A stretch of DNA of 64,000 nucleotides. Origin: Streptomyces sp. 35G-GA-8. Lineage in GTDB: Bacteria; Actinomycetota; Actinomycetes; Streptomycetales; Streptomycetaceae. The translations under genes and the position numbers were made by a program. The stretch lies in assembly GCF_023534745.1 (NCBI RefSeq), contig NZ_JAMHJQ010000015.1, positions 26,564 to 90,563 on the forward strand, read 5' to 3'. The stretch's first letter is position 1. Each line of letters begins with the position of its first letter. Of the stretch, positions 8,239 through 16,162 are shown piece after piece. Below the pieces are notes generated by a model. It saw only the letters and a list, made by a program, of their open reading frames with translations, was not told the origin of the DNA and did no database searches.

Positions 8239-8673
8239 ATGTGTGCCTTGATCGGATCGCCCGCCATGCCAGAAGCCGGGGACTCCCCCTGGAGAGTCAC
8301 GCTGCCCCACACTGTCGAAGCCGTGCCGATCGCGCGCGCCCTCGTCCGTGACGCTCTGGCACATCTGGAAGAGCCGACGCACAGCGACACGGCGGAGCTG
8401 CTCACCGCCGAACTCGTCGCCAACGCCATCCAGCACACCCCGGGGAGCGATCCGATCGAGCTGGTCGTGGAGCTGCTGCCGACCGGCTGCCAGGTCGAGG
8501 TGCACGACTGCGACCCGGCCCCGCCGGGCAATCTGTCGCACCCGGGGACAATGCCGGATCCATGGCAGGAGGGCGGCCGGGGCCTGCTGCTGATCAGTAC
8601 ACTCAGCGCCGCCTGCGGCCACCGCGCCACGGATCAGGGCAAGGCGGTCTGGTTCACGCTTCCGGCGTTCTGA
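8239..8673 (+). CDS. RsbW/anti-sigma-like ATP-binding protein (HATPase_c)
   Basis: A 144-residue GHKL-fold protein of the small Streptomyces family related to RsbW anti-sigma kinases. Visible motifs: the N-box ELLTAELVANAIQHT, a D-rich segment VEVHDCDPAPP, and the G-box EGGRGLLLIS, followed by ACGHRATDQGKAVWFTL. It has no other domain. Such proteins either phosphorylate anti-anti-sigma factors or bind sigma factors. The partner is not encoded nearby, so the target is unknown. A second in-frame ATG at 8266 would give 135 residues. Confidence 0.85.
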   Translation: MCALIGSPAMPEAGDSPWRVTLPHTVEAVPIARALVRDALAHLEEPTHSDTAELLTAELVANAIQHTPGSDPIELVVELLPTGCQVEVHDCDPAPPGNLSHPGTMPDPWQEGGRGLLLISTLSAACGHRATDQGKAVWFTLPAF

Positions 8674-8713
8674 ATCCAACCCGTACTTTTCGGCCGCTCC
8701 ACCGGGCCGCTCC

Positions 8714-9730
8714 CTACTGGGCGGCGCCGCTCCCGGACAGCGTCGCGACCAGCACGGCCTTGATGGTGTGCATCCGGTTCTCGGCCTCGTCGAAGACGAC
8801 CGAGTGCGTCGACTCGAAGACCTCGTCGGTGACTTCCAGCTCCGTCAGACCGTGCCGCTCATGGATCTCCCGGCCCACCGCCGTGCCGAGATCATGGAAG
8901 GCCGGCAGGCAGTGCAGGAACTTCACGTCGGGGTTGCCCGTCGCGCGCAGCACGTCCATCGTCACGGCGTACGGACCGAGCGCCTTGATCCGCTCGTCCC
9001 AGACCTCCTTGGCCTCCCCCATCGACACCCAGACATCGGTGGCCACGAAGTCCGCGCCCGCCACACCCCCGGAGATCTCCTCGGTGAGCGTGAGCCGCGC
9101 CCCGCTGCTCGCGGCGGCCTCGCGGGCCAGGGCGAGGATGTCGTCCGAGGGCCAGTAGGCGCGCGGCGCGACGATCCGTACGTCCATGCCGAGCAGGGCG
9201 CCGGTGACCAGATACGAGTTGCCCATGTTGAAGCGGGCGTCCCCGAGATAGGCGAAGGCGATCTCCGTCAGCGGCTTGTCGGTGTGCTCGGTCATCGTCA
9301 GCACATCGGCGAGCATCTGCGTGGGGTGCCACGTGTCCGTGAGGCCGTTGAAGACCGGGACGCCGGCGTACGCGGCCAGTTCCTCCACGGTCTCCTGGGC
9401 GTCCCCGCGGAACTCGATACCGTCGAACATCCGCCCGAGCACCCGGGCGGTGTCCTTCGCCGACTCCTTCTTCCCGATGTGCGAGCCGGCCGGGTCGATA
9501 TAGGTGGTGGAGGCGCCCTGGTCCGCCGCCGCCACCTCGAAGGCGCACCGGGTGCGGGTGGAGGCCTTCTCGAAGATCAGGGCGATGTTCCTGCCGCGCA
9601 GCCGCTGGACCTCGGCGCCCGCCTTCTTCGCGGCCTTGAGTTCCGCGGCCAGATCGACCAGACCGCGGAACTCCCCGGCCGTGAAGTCCAGCTCCTTGAG
9701 GAAGTGGCGGCCTTCGAGGTGTATGGCCAT
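8714..9730 (-). CDS. argF: Ornithine carbamoyltransferase
   Basis: A 338-residue enzyme interconverting ornithine + carbamoyl phosphate and citrulline + phosphate. The carbamoyl-phosphate loop STRTR is at residues 57-61. DTWHPTQ is at about 132-138, the ornithine-binding region WVSMGEA near 234-240, and the catalytic Cys in HCLP at 274. The start is ATG with an AGGAG site. It lies just downstream of arginine deiminase on the same strand. It could serve the deiminase pathway, arginine biosynthesis, or both: Streptomyces arg biosynthetic clusters often lack an argF, which favours both. Tandem ARG-box-like sites precede it. Confidence 0.96.
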   Translation of the reverse strand: MAIHLEGRHFLKELDFTAGEFRGLVDLAAELKAAKKAGAEVQRLRGRNIALIFEKASTRTRCAFEVAAADQGASTTYIDPAGSHIGKKESAKDTARVLGRMFDGIEFRGDAQETVEELAAYAGVPVFNGLTDTWHPTQMLADVLTMTEHTDKPLTEIAFAYLGDARFNMGNSYLVTGALLGMDVRIVAPRAYWPSDDILALAREAAASSGARLTLTEEISGGVAGADFVATDVWVSMGEAKEVWDERIKALGPYAVTMDVLRATGNPDVKFLHCLPAFHDLGTAVGREIHERHGLTELEVTDEVFESTHSVVFDEAENRMHTIKAVLVATLSGSGAAQ

Positions 9731-9782
9731 GATGGCTGCTCCTGGGGCGCGAGTCGCGAAGAGGGGCGAAGATACCGGACAC

Positions 9783-9816
9783 TGGAACTATATACGACAA
9801 CCTGCATCGCTATACA
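9783..9816. promoter_or_regulatory. Tandem ARG-box-like operators upstream of argF
   Basis: TGCATCGCTATACA (9803-9816) fits the ArgR half-site pattern TGNAT-N4-ATNCA perfectly. A second, imperfect box TGGAACTATATACG (9783-9796) matches 6 of the 8 conserved positions, with a centre-to-centre spacing of 20 bp. Paired boxes with about this spacing are the normal binding platform of the hexameric arginine repressor ArgR. They lie 53-86 bp before the argF ATG, in an AT-rich island. Confidence 0.65.
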
Positions 9817-9846
9817 GTCGCGCCTCGTTGTCGCCGCGCCCCGGCT

Positions 9847-9885
9847 CCACACCGCGTCTCCACACCGCGTCTCTACACCGCGTCG
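9847..9885. repeat. Three tandem 13-bp repeats spanning the arcA stop codon
   Basis: CCACACCGCGTCT occurs twice (9847-9859, 9860-9872), followed by a diverged copy CTACACCGCGTCG (9873-9885). The third copy contains the stop codon of arcA (TAG on the minus strand), so slippage here could alter the C-terminus or the 3' untranslated region. Confidence 0.75.
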
Positions 9886-11105
9886 CGTTCCACCGGGCAG
9901 CTCATACAGCGCGGCCCGCCCCGCCCCCGGCCCAGCTCGCCGCCCGGGATCTCGATCACCTCGATGCCCTGTTTCCGCAGATGCGTGTTGGTGGTGACAT
10001 TGCGCTCGTAGGCGACGACGACCCCGGGCTCGACGGCGAGCACATTGCAGCCGTCGTCCCACTGCTCGCGCGCCGCCGAGTGCACATCCTGGGTGGCGGT
10101 CAGTACCCGGATGTCCGCCAGGCCGAGGGCCGCCGCGATGGCACGGTGCATATGCTCCGGCGGATGGTCGGTGACCTTGAGTTCCCGGCCGTCACCGCCC
10201 GGTTCGATGGTGTACGAGCGGAGCATGCCGAGGCCCGCGTACTGCGTGAAGGTGTCGCCGTCGACCATCGTCATCACGGTGTCGAGATGCATGAACGCCC
10301 GCCGCTTGGGCATGTCGAGCGCCACGATCGTGGTGGCGGAGCCTGCCGCGAAGAGCCCGCGCGCCAGCATCTCGACCGCCTGCGGAGTGGTCCGCTCACT
10401 CATCCCGATCAGTACGGCGCCCTTGCCGATGACCAGGACGTCTCCGCCCTCGATGGTGGACGGGTAGTCGTCCTGCCCCTCCGACCAGTGGTGGAAGGCC
10501 CCGGCGGCGGGCCCGGTGAACAGCGGATGGTGTTTGTAGATCGCCTCGAAGTGCACGGTCTCGCGCTGCCGGGCGGGCCAGCGCATCGCGTTGATGCTCA
10601 CGCCGTCATAGATCCAGGCCGAGGTGTCCCTGGTGAAGAGATGGTTCGGCAGCGGGTCGAGCAGGAAGTCGTCCAGCTCCATCGCGTGGAAACGTACGGA
10701 CACCGGCTCCGCGTGCTGCTCCAGGAACTCCCGCTTGGTCATCCCGCCGACCAGCGCCTCGACCAGCCGGTCCGTGGGCAGTTCATCGAAGATCGCCCGG
10801 AGATGGCCGGTGGCGAGCGGCCCGTACTCCTTCTCGTCGAAGACCCGGTCCAGAACAAGCCGCCGGGCCGCCGGGAGGTCCAGGGACTCCCGCAGCAGAT
10901 CGCCGAAGAGATGCACCTGAACCCCCCGCTCACGCAGGAGCGCGGCGAACGCGTCGTGCTCCTCCTGAGCGCGGCGTACCCAGAGCACGTCGTCGAAGAG
11001 CAGTGTGTCCTTGTTACCGGGTGTGAGGCGTTTCAGCTCCAGATCGGGGCGGTGCAGTATGACGCGGCGCAGCCGCCCGGTCTCGGAGTCGACATGGAAT
11101 CCCAT
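9873..11105 (-). CDS. arcA: Arginine deiminase
   Basis: A 410-residue enzyme hydrolysing arginine to citrulline and ammonia. Hallmarks: [20 protein letters not shown] at the start, [31 protein letters not shown], the His motif FMHLDTVMT, and the C-terminal nucleophile in RCMSCPV. I chose the ATG at 11103-11105 (MGFHVDSET) because GGATGGGAG lies just upstream. In-frame starts at 11114 and 11120 would add 3-5 residues. It is followed by argF, giving a citrulline-to-carbamoyl-phosphate route. No carbamate kinase or arginine/ornithine antiporter gene is present in the window. Confidence 0.96.
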   Translation of the reverse strand: MGFHVDSETGRLRRVILHRPDLELKRLTPGNKDTLLFDDVLWVRRAQEEHDAFAALLRERGVQVHLFGDLLRESLDLPAARRLVLDRVFDEKEYGPLATGHLRAIFDELPTDRLVEALVGGMTKREFLEQHAEPVSVRFHAMELDDFLLDPLPNHLFTRDTSAWIYDGVSINAMRWPARQRETVHFEAIYKHHPLFTGPAAGAFHHWSEGQDDYPSTIEGGDVLVIGKGAVLIGMSERTTPQAVEMLARGLFAAGSATTIVALDMPKRRAFMHLDTVMTMVDGDTFTQYAGLGMLRSYTIEPGGDGRELKVTDHPPEHMHRAIAAALGLADIRVLTATQDVHSAAREQWDDGCNVLAVEPGVVVAYERNVTTNTHLRKQGIEVIEIPGGELGRGRGGPRCMSCPVERDAV

Positions 11106-11133
11106 GTCTCCCATCCTCACCGCATGGAGCGCG

Positions 11134-11148
11134 GTTCACTCGGTGAAC
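11134..11148. promoter_or_regulatory. Palindrome upstream of arcA
   Basis: GTTCAC-TCG-GTGAAC (6-bp perfect arms) lies 29 bp before the preferred arcA ATG, in the 186-bp gap after the methyltransferase gene. Its position fits an operator near the arcA promoter. It does not resemble the ARG box. Confidence 0.4.
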
Positions 11149-11291
11149 GGCCGGGTCCGCGACGGCGCTCGCGCACTACGCGGTGAGTCCGAGCGGCTGT
11201 CCCGCCCCGGGGTGCGGGTGGCGGAGGCGATGGCAGCAGCGCGATCGTCCTCGGCGGGCAGCGGAACTCGGTGGCCCCGGAGGGCAGGCCC

Positions 11292-12203
11292 TCAGCGTGC
11301 GTCCGCGTCGGTGAGCGCGCTCAGCTCCGCGATCCGCTCCGGCCCGACCCGGCAGCAGCCCCCGACGAGCCGCGCCCCCGCCGCCTGCCAGGACCGCACT
11401 CGGGACGGGTCGAACGTGGCGTCCCCGCGCCAGCTCCGCGTCCCGGCGTCCCAGCTCTCCCCGCTGTTCGGATAGACGACGACCGGCTTGCCGGTCACCG
11501 AGGCGGCCAGCTCGACCGCGCCGTCCGTGTCCCCCGGCTCGCAGCAGTTGATCCCCACCGCGATCACCTGGTCGTCGCCCGCCGCCAGGGCGAAGGCATC
11601 GGCGAGCGGTTGTCCGGCCCGGGTGCGCTCGCCCTCGATGGAGTACGAGAGCCAGACCGGCACCCCGCAGCCGGCGGCGGCCCGCAGCAGCGCCTCCGCC
11701 TCGTCGGTGTCCGGGACGGTCTCCAGCGCCAGCGCGTCGGGACCGGCCGAGGCGAGGGTCTCGATCCTCGGCCGGTGGAACCGTTCAAGCTCCCGCACCG
11801 ACAGTCCGTACCGGCCCCGGTACTCACTGCCGTCGGCGAGCATCGCGCCGTACGGTCCGACCGAGGCCGCCACCCACACCTCGTCCCGCTCCGCCTCGCC
11901 CGCCCGGCGTGCCAGCTCCACGCTGCGCACCAGCAGCGCGCCCGCCGTGTCGCGCGACACCCCGCGCCGCGCGAACCCCTCGTATGTCGCCTGATAGCTG
12001 GAGGTGATCAACACCCGCGCACCCGCCCGCACATACGCCACGTGGGCCGCCTCGATCTGCTCGGGGCCCTCGACGAGCAGCCGTGCCGACCAGAGGGCGT
12101 CGGACAGATCGGCGCCCTGCGCGGCGAGCTGGTTGGAGAGACCGCCGTCGAGAACGACGGTCCCCTCGGCAAGGGCGGAGGCGAGTGTGCGGGTGGGTTT
12201 CAC
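11292..12203 (-). CDS. mmuM: Homocysteine S-methyltransferase
   Basis: A 303-residue zinc-dependent methyltransferase of the MmuM type. It uses S-methylmethionine (or S-adenosylmethionine) to methylate homocysteine to methionine. VLDGGLSNQL is at the N-terminus. The zinc ligands are recognisable as the Cys in GINCCEP and the C-terminal pair in GGCCR. ITSSYQAT and ALETVPDTDEA also fit the family. It starts at GTG with GGAGCGACC before it. A hairpin separates it from the upstream oxidoreductase gene, so it probably has its own promoter. Confidence 0.93.
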   Translation of the reverse strand: MKPTRTLASALAEGTVVLDGGLSNQLAAQGADLSDALWSARLLVEGPEQIEAAHVAYVRAGARVLITSSYQATYEGFARRGVSRDTAGALLVRSVELARRAGEAERDEVWVAASVGPYGAMLADGSEYRGRYGLSVRELERFHRPRIETLASAGPDALALETVPDTDEAEALLRAAAGCGVPVWLSYSIEGERTRAGQPLADAFALAAGDDQVIAVGINCCEPGDTDGAVELAASVTGKPVVVYPNSGESWDAGTRSWRGDATFDPSRVRSWQAAGARLVGGCCRVGPERIAELSALTDADAR

Positions 12204-12232
12204 GGTCGCTCCAGTACGCGGTACGGCAGGGA

Positions 12233-12260
12233 CAGGGGCAGGTACCAGGCTCTGCCCCTG
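12233..12260 (-). terminator. Hairpin terminator after the LLM oxidoreductase gene
   Basis: Arms CAGGGGCAG (12233-12241) and CTGCCCCTG (12252-12260), 9 bp perfect, loop 10. They start 20 bp after the stop of the LLM gene. There is no T-tract, as is common in Streptomyces. Confidence 0.6.
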
Positions 12261-12279
12261 CCCCGGTCGCCGAACGAAG

Positions 12280-13203
12280 CTAGTTCAGCTGGGATTGGAC
12301 CTGTGAGGAGATCAGCTCCAGATGGTCGAGATCGTCCAGATCCATCACCTGGAGATAGATCCGCGACGCGCCGACCGCGCCGTAGCGCCCGATCTTGTCG
12401 ACCACCTCGTCGGGCGAGCCCGCGAGTCCGTTCACCTTCAGCTCCGCCACCTCCCGTCCGATGGCCGCGGCCCGGCGGGCCACCTCCGCGTCGTCCTTGC
12501 CGACACACACGATCAGCGCGTTCGAATACACAAGATCGTCCGCCGCGCGCCCCACGGCCTCGGCGGCCGCCCGCACCCGGGCGAACTGTGCGTCGGTGTC
12601 CTCGATGGAGGCGAACGGAAGATTGAACTCGTCCGCGTACCGCGCGGTCAGCCGCGGGGTGCGCTTCGCGCCATGGCCGCCGATCAGAATCGGCACCTTG
12701 CGCTGCGCGGGCTTGGGCAGCGCGGGTGAGTCGGTCAGCTGGTAGTACGTGCCGTCGTAGGAGAAGGTCCGGCCGGTCTCCGTGGCCCAGAGGCCGGTCA
12801 CGATCGCCAGCTGCTCCTCCAGCCGGGGGAACTTCTCCTTGGGGAACGGAATCCCGTACGCCTTGTGCTCCTCCTCGAACCAGCCCGCGCCCAGGCCCAG
12901 TTCGACCCGGCCGCCGGACATCTGGTCCACCTGGGCGACCTGGATGGCCAGCACGCCCGGCAGCCGGAACGTACCGGCCGTCATCAGCGTGCCGAGGCGG
13001 ATCCGCTTGGTCTCCCTGGCCAGCCCGGCCAGGGTGATCCAGGCGTCCGTCGGCCCGGGGAGCCCATCGGCGGACCCCATCTTCAGATAGTGATCCGAAC
13101 GGAAAAAGGCGTCGAAGCCCAGGTCCTCAGAGGCCTTGGCCACGGTCAGCAGTGTCTCGTAGCTCGCCCCTTGCTGGGGCTCGGTGAAGATTCGAAGATC
13201 CAT
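12280..13203 (-). CDS. LLM-class F420-dependent oxidoreductase
   Basis: A 307-residue luciferase-like TIM-barrel enzyme, probably using F420 rather than FMN as in most actinobacterial members. Family features: DAFFRSDHYL, IRLGTLMTAGTFRLPGVLA, QMSGGRVELGLGAGWFEEEH, and VPILIGGHGAKRTPRL. I prefer the ATG at 13201-13203 (MDLRIFTEPQ), matching the usual N-terminus of the family; an ATG three codons upstream exists. Its substrate is unknown. The upstream DUF6099-like gene overlaps its 5' end by 77 bp in another frame. Confidence 0.88.
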   Translation of the reverse strand: MDLRIFTEPQQGASYETLLTVAKASEDLGFDAFFRSDHYLKMGSADGLPGPTDAWITLAGLARETKRIRLGTLMTAGTFRLPGVLAIQVAQVDQMSGGRVELGLGAGWFEEEHKAYGIPFPKEKFPRLEEQLAIVTGLWATETGRTFSYDGTYYQLTDSPALPKPAQRKVPILIGGHGAKRTPRLTARYADEFNLPFASIEDTDAQFARVRAAAEAVGRAADDLVYSNALIVCVGKDDAEVARRAAAIGREVAELKVNGLAGSPDEVVDKIGRYGAVGASRIYLQVMDLDDLDHLELISSQVQSQLN

Positions 13204-13840
13204 GTCCTCCATCCTGCACCTTCGGGCAGGGGTCCCCGTTGACCTCCCTGCCGATCCTGCTCTCCCGCTCCCACTCCCCCTCCCGTTCCCTTTGCCGCTG
13301 CCGCTGCCATTCCAGCCCGAGCTGCCGCTCCTCGCGCTGACGCGCCCACTCCCGCTCCCGCTCGCGGTCCCGCGCCACGAGCCTGCGCAGCATCACGCCC
13401 ACCCGGTCATTGGACTCGTCGGCCGCGTCGATCGCGTCGATGCACTGCCAGTACAGCCCTTCCTCGTCCGTGGCGCACGCCACCGCCACCAGCGCGATCC
13501 CGACCTCGCCCAGCAGCGCGCCGAGCCCGGTCAGGGCCGCCCGGATGTCGGCCACCCCGGAGAGCTGTCCGGCCCGTATCCGGCCGATGCGCGGCGCCGG
13601 ACGGTCCGATAACCCCGCAAGCCCTTCGAGCAGTCCGTCCGGCGGTCCGCAGTCCTGCCCGCCCCCCTCGGCCAGCTCCCGCGCCTCGCTCTTCAGCTCC
13701 TTCGGTCCGTTCAACGCCAACTGGACGCCGATCGCCCGGGCCAGGCTCTGCGCCTGCCAGGCCTCCGCGATGACATCCCACTCGTCCGTGCTCCCGGCCA
13801 GGGCATGCCGGCTCACTCCGATGAGCCGTTCCGCATCCAT
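13127..13840 (-). CDS. DUF6099-like hypothetical protein with ER-rich tail; TTA codon
   Basis: A 237-residue protein. The N-terminal 150 residues (MDAERLIGVSRHALA, EAWQAQSLARAIG, IRAALTGLGALLGEVGIALV) look helical and resemble a Streptomyces-specific family I recall as DUF6099; function unknown. After residue 150 comes a highly charged Arg/Glu/Gln repeat (EREREWARQREERQL and similar), likely a coiled coil. The frame then runs 77 bp into the LLM gene in a different frame before stopping, so the last 25 or so residues may not be conserved. The ATG (13838-13840) has GGGGGCAGCGG before it. Codon 77 is TTA (minus strand; 13610-13612), implying bldA dependence. Confidence 0.7.
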   Translation of the reverse strand: MDAERLIGVSRHALAGSTDEWDVIAEAWQAQSLARAIGVQLALNGPKELKSEARELAEGGGQDCGPPDGLLEGLAGLSDRPAPRIGRIRAGQLSGVADIRAALTGLGALLGEVGIALVAVACATDEEGLYWQCIDAIDAADESNDRVGVMLRRLVARDREREREWARQREERQLGLEWQRQRQREREGEWERESRIGREVNGDPCPKVQDGGHGSSNLHRAPARGELRDTADRGQGL

Positions 13841-13984
13841 CCGCTGCCCCCGTTCGTACGACAATCCTGCCCACGCACTCCACTACCCAGAGTGAGGTAT
13901 TGGCGGCAGAAAGGCCAGAGCAATGCGGAAATCTCTGGACAGCAGGCTCGTTGTGCATAACTCGGCAACTCCATAGAGTGACGA

Positions 13985-14335
13985 TCAGGAAGAATCGCGG
14001 CCAACCGCCGGTCGCTTGGGCGGGTAGCGGACCTCATTCCGGTCCATCTTGTCGGCGAGCGCGACGAGCGGATCGATCCCCAGCACCTCGCAGAACTGGA
14101 GCAAGTAGGCGAGCACATCCGCGACCTCGTCCGAGACCCGGTGGGCGGAGTCCGGGTCCTCCATCACCCGCGCCGACTGCTCGGGCGTCAACCACTGGAA
14201 GATCTCCAGCAGTTCCGACGCCTCGACGCTCAGCGCCGCCACCAGGTTCTTGGGGGTGTGGTACTGCTCCCAGTCGCGCGCCGCCGCGAACCGGGCCAGT
14301 CTGCGCTGCATTTCCGCTACATCGAGTTCCGTCAC
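13985..14335 (-). CDS. MazG-like nucleotide pyrophosphohydrolase
   Basis: A 116-residue all-alpha NTP pyrophosphohydrolase of the RS21-C6/iMazG type. The metal-binding pattern is present as EASELLEIFQW (about residues 38-48) and DEVADVLAY (about 69-77). Such enzymes hydrolyse (d)NTPs, often dCTP or modified nucleotides, to NMP and pyrophosphate. The GTG start overlaps the stop of the upstream ATPase gene (GTGA, 14332-14335), so both are one translation-coupled unit. The 144 bp downstream (13841-13984) show no gene. Confidence 0.9.
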   Translation of the reverse strand: MTELDVAEMQRRLARFAAARDWEQYHTPKNLVAALSVEASELLEIFQWLTPEQSARVMEDPDSAHRVSDEVADVLAYLLQFCEVLGIDPLVALADKMDRNEVRYPPKRPAVGRDSS

Positions 14336-15477
14336 GGATCCAGGTCTACCACCGTCACCCCGGCGGCCCCCCGCGCGCAGGAGGCGTCGCCGACCGCCCC
14401 GACCAGGGTGATGCGCCCCTCCGCGCAGACCGCCGAAGCCAGCGAGAGCAGTTCGCGCGCCTGCCGCCGGTCCAGGCTCCGGTCGAATCCGTCCGCGAGG
14501 ACGGTGAGCGATCGCAGCCCCGGGGGCACCTCAGGGGTCTGGTCGCCGGCCAGTACGCCCGGTCCCGTGAGCAGTACGAGCGCGAGCGCCAGATATCTCA
14601 GCTCGCCCTCACCGAGCCGGCCCACGGGGGTGGCCGCCCTGGTGCCCGAGGCGTCCCGGGCGAGCAGCGCGCGTACCGTACCGTCGGCGAGCTGCTCGAC
14701 GGCGAGTTCCGTCACCGGCCCCGCGCAGCCGGCCCGCGCCGCCGCGGCCAGCCGGGCCCGCCGGCGGGCGCAGCCGTCGCGCGAGCGGTCCAGCGTCCGG
14801 TCGAGCACCGCCGCCAGATTCTCGCAGCCCCGGCGCAGCCGCCCCTGCCCCGCCGCCACCGGATACCGCATGAGCTGGGGCTGCGGGTCGCAGACGAAGA
14901 CCGACCGCAGGGCCAGCACGGTCTGTTCCGCGGCGGCGAGCACCAGCGACTCGCCCTCCGTACGGCCCCCCACCCGCAGCGGGAGCAGCGCCGTGCCCAG
15001 CCGGTCGTCGGGGAGCGGCGCCCGGGTCACCGGTACGGCGCCTGCCGTGTGCCAGGCCGCCTGCACCGTGGGCCGTCCCGGGTCGCGCAGCGCCGTGGTG
15101 AGCAGGGTCTGCCCGCGACCGGTCAGCCGCTCGCCGACGATGCGGAGTTCGGGCTCGGCCTGGACGGCGAGATCGAGCCGTACGGGACCGACCGGGCCGT
15201 CGACGGTGCAGCCGATCCGGAAGCCGCGCCGCCCCTGGGCGTCGGGCGCGGCCCGTTCCGGAACGCAGGCCACCGGATCCGGGAAGACATCGGCGAGGGG
15301 CGCGCCCGCACCGAGTCTGGCAAGCGACTCGTAGGCCCGCAGCGCGGTGGACTTCCCACTGCCGCTCGCTCCGGTGAACAGGGTCATGGGGCTCAGGGGA
15401 AAAGCCGCTCCGCGGTGCGAGGTGAAGGCGGAGAGCCTTAGTTCGGTGATGGTGGGACGCGCGCGGGTTGCTTCCAT
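14332..15477 (-). CDS. AAA/ABC-type ATPase (RecF/SMC-like head)
   Basis: A 381-residue ATPase. Walker A GASGSGKST is at residues 36-44, preceded by LRLSAFTSHRGAAF as in RecF-like proteins. An ABC-like signature region GRLGEGELRYLALALVLL lies near residue 270, and a Walker B-like LTVLADGFDRSLD follows. There is no long coiled coil, so it is a compact RecF/AAA_21-type protein. Its function is unknown. It is coupled to the MazG-like gene by a 4-bp overlap, suggesting a joint job involving nucleotides or DNA. Start ATG 15475-15477. Confidence 0.85.
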   Translation of the reverse strand: MEATRARPTITELRLSAFTSHRGAAFPLSPMTLFTGASGSGKSTALRAYESLARLGAGAPLADVFPDPVACVPERAAPDAQGRRGFRIGCTVDGPVGPVRLDLAVQAEPELRIVGERLTGRGQTLLTTALRDPGRPTVQAAWHTAGAVPVTRAPLPDDRLGTALLPLRVGGRTEGESLVLAAAEQTVLALRSVFVCDPQPQLMRYPVAAGQGRLRRGCENLAAVLDRTLDRSRDGCARRRARLAAAARAGCAGPVTELAVEQLADGTVRALLARDASGTRAATPVGRLGEGELRYLALALVLLTGPGVLAGDQTPEVPPGLRSLTVLADGFDRSLDRRQARELLSLASAVCAEGRITLVGAVGDASCARGAAGVTVVDLDP

Positions 15478-15532
15478 GGCCGGACCGTATGCGGCCCAAA
15501 AGCTGCCGAACCGTTACGCCTTGGCCACCTTC

Positions 15533-15937
15533 CTACGATCGGGGGACGGCGTCGGCCGCGATCCCCTCGACCTCCGTGCCGATCGGGGCCAGCAGGAAGA
15601 CGTTCTTGTCGACCCGGTGCATCCCGCTGCCGAGCCCGAAGACGACCCCGCTGCTGAAGTCCAGGATGCGTTTGGCCACATCGGGCTCCGCACCGGTCAG
15701 ATCCAGCAGTACCGGGATCCGCGCGATCAGATGGTCGGCGACCTCCCGCGCGTCCGCGAACACCTGTACCCGCAGCACGATGAAGCGCCGGTTCGCCGCC
15801 TCGAAGTCCTGGGGGACGGTGCGGTGATCGACCCGCGAGGGCCATTCGTTGCGACCGCGCAGCGGCACGACCTGGGCCAGGCCCTCCCACTGCTCGTCGG
15901 TCGCGTCGTATCCGTCGTACCTGCCGTAGCGGCTCAT
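15533..15937 (-). CDS. sflB: SepF-like protein (SflB type)
   Basis: A 134-residue SepF-domain protein: RFIVLRVQVFADAREVADHL, IPVLLDLTGAEPDVAKRILDFSSGVVFGLG and HRVDKNVFLLAP match the SepF core that binds FtsZ. It lacks the long linker and N-terminal membrane helix of full-length SepF. Streptomyces carries two short SepF-like proteins (SflA, SflB) that influence division and hyphal tip growth. Linkage to arcA-argF points to the SflB copy; this paralogue assignment is an inference. Start ATG 15935-15937. Confidence 0.85.
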   Translation of the reverse strand: MSRYGRYDGYDATDEQWEGLAQVVPLRGRNEWPSRVDHRTVPQDFEAANRRFIVLRVQVFADAREVADHLIARIPVLLDLTGAEPDVAKRILDFSSGVVFGLGSGMHRVDKNVFLLAPIGTEVEGIAADAVPRS

Positions 15938-16162
15938 CGGACCACCCCGCCCGTACGCTGTGTCTGCATCCGGCCATCCTCCCGCGCCTCACCCGTTCGG
16001 CCCAACAGCGACACGGCCCGGCAGCGGACCGGCTTCATCGGCCCTGACCGGAAAACCGCCGCCGCGCGCCGAAGCGACGCCGGGCGACGCCGGGACCCCG
16101 CCCCCCGAGACGGGTGAGTCCGTCTCGCCGGGGCCCCATCCTCACACCGCGCGCCCATGGCC

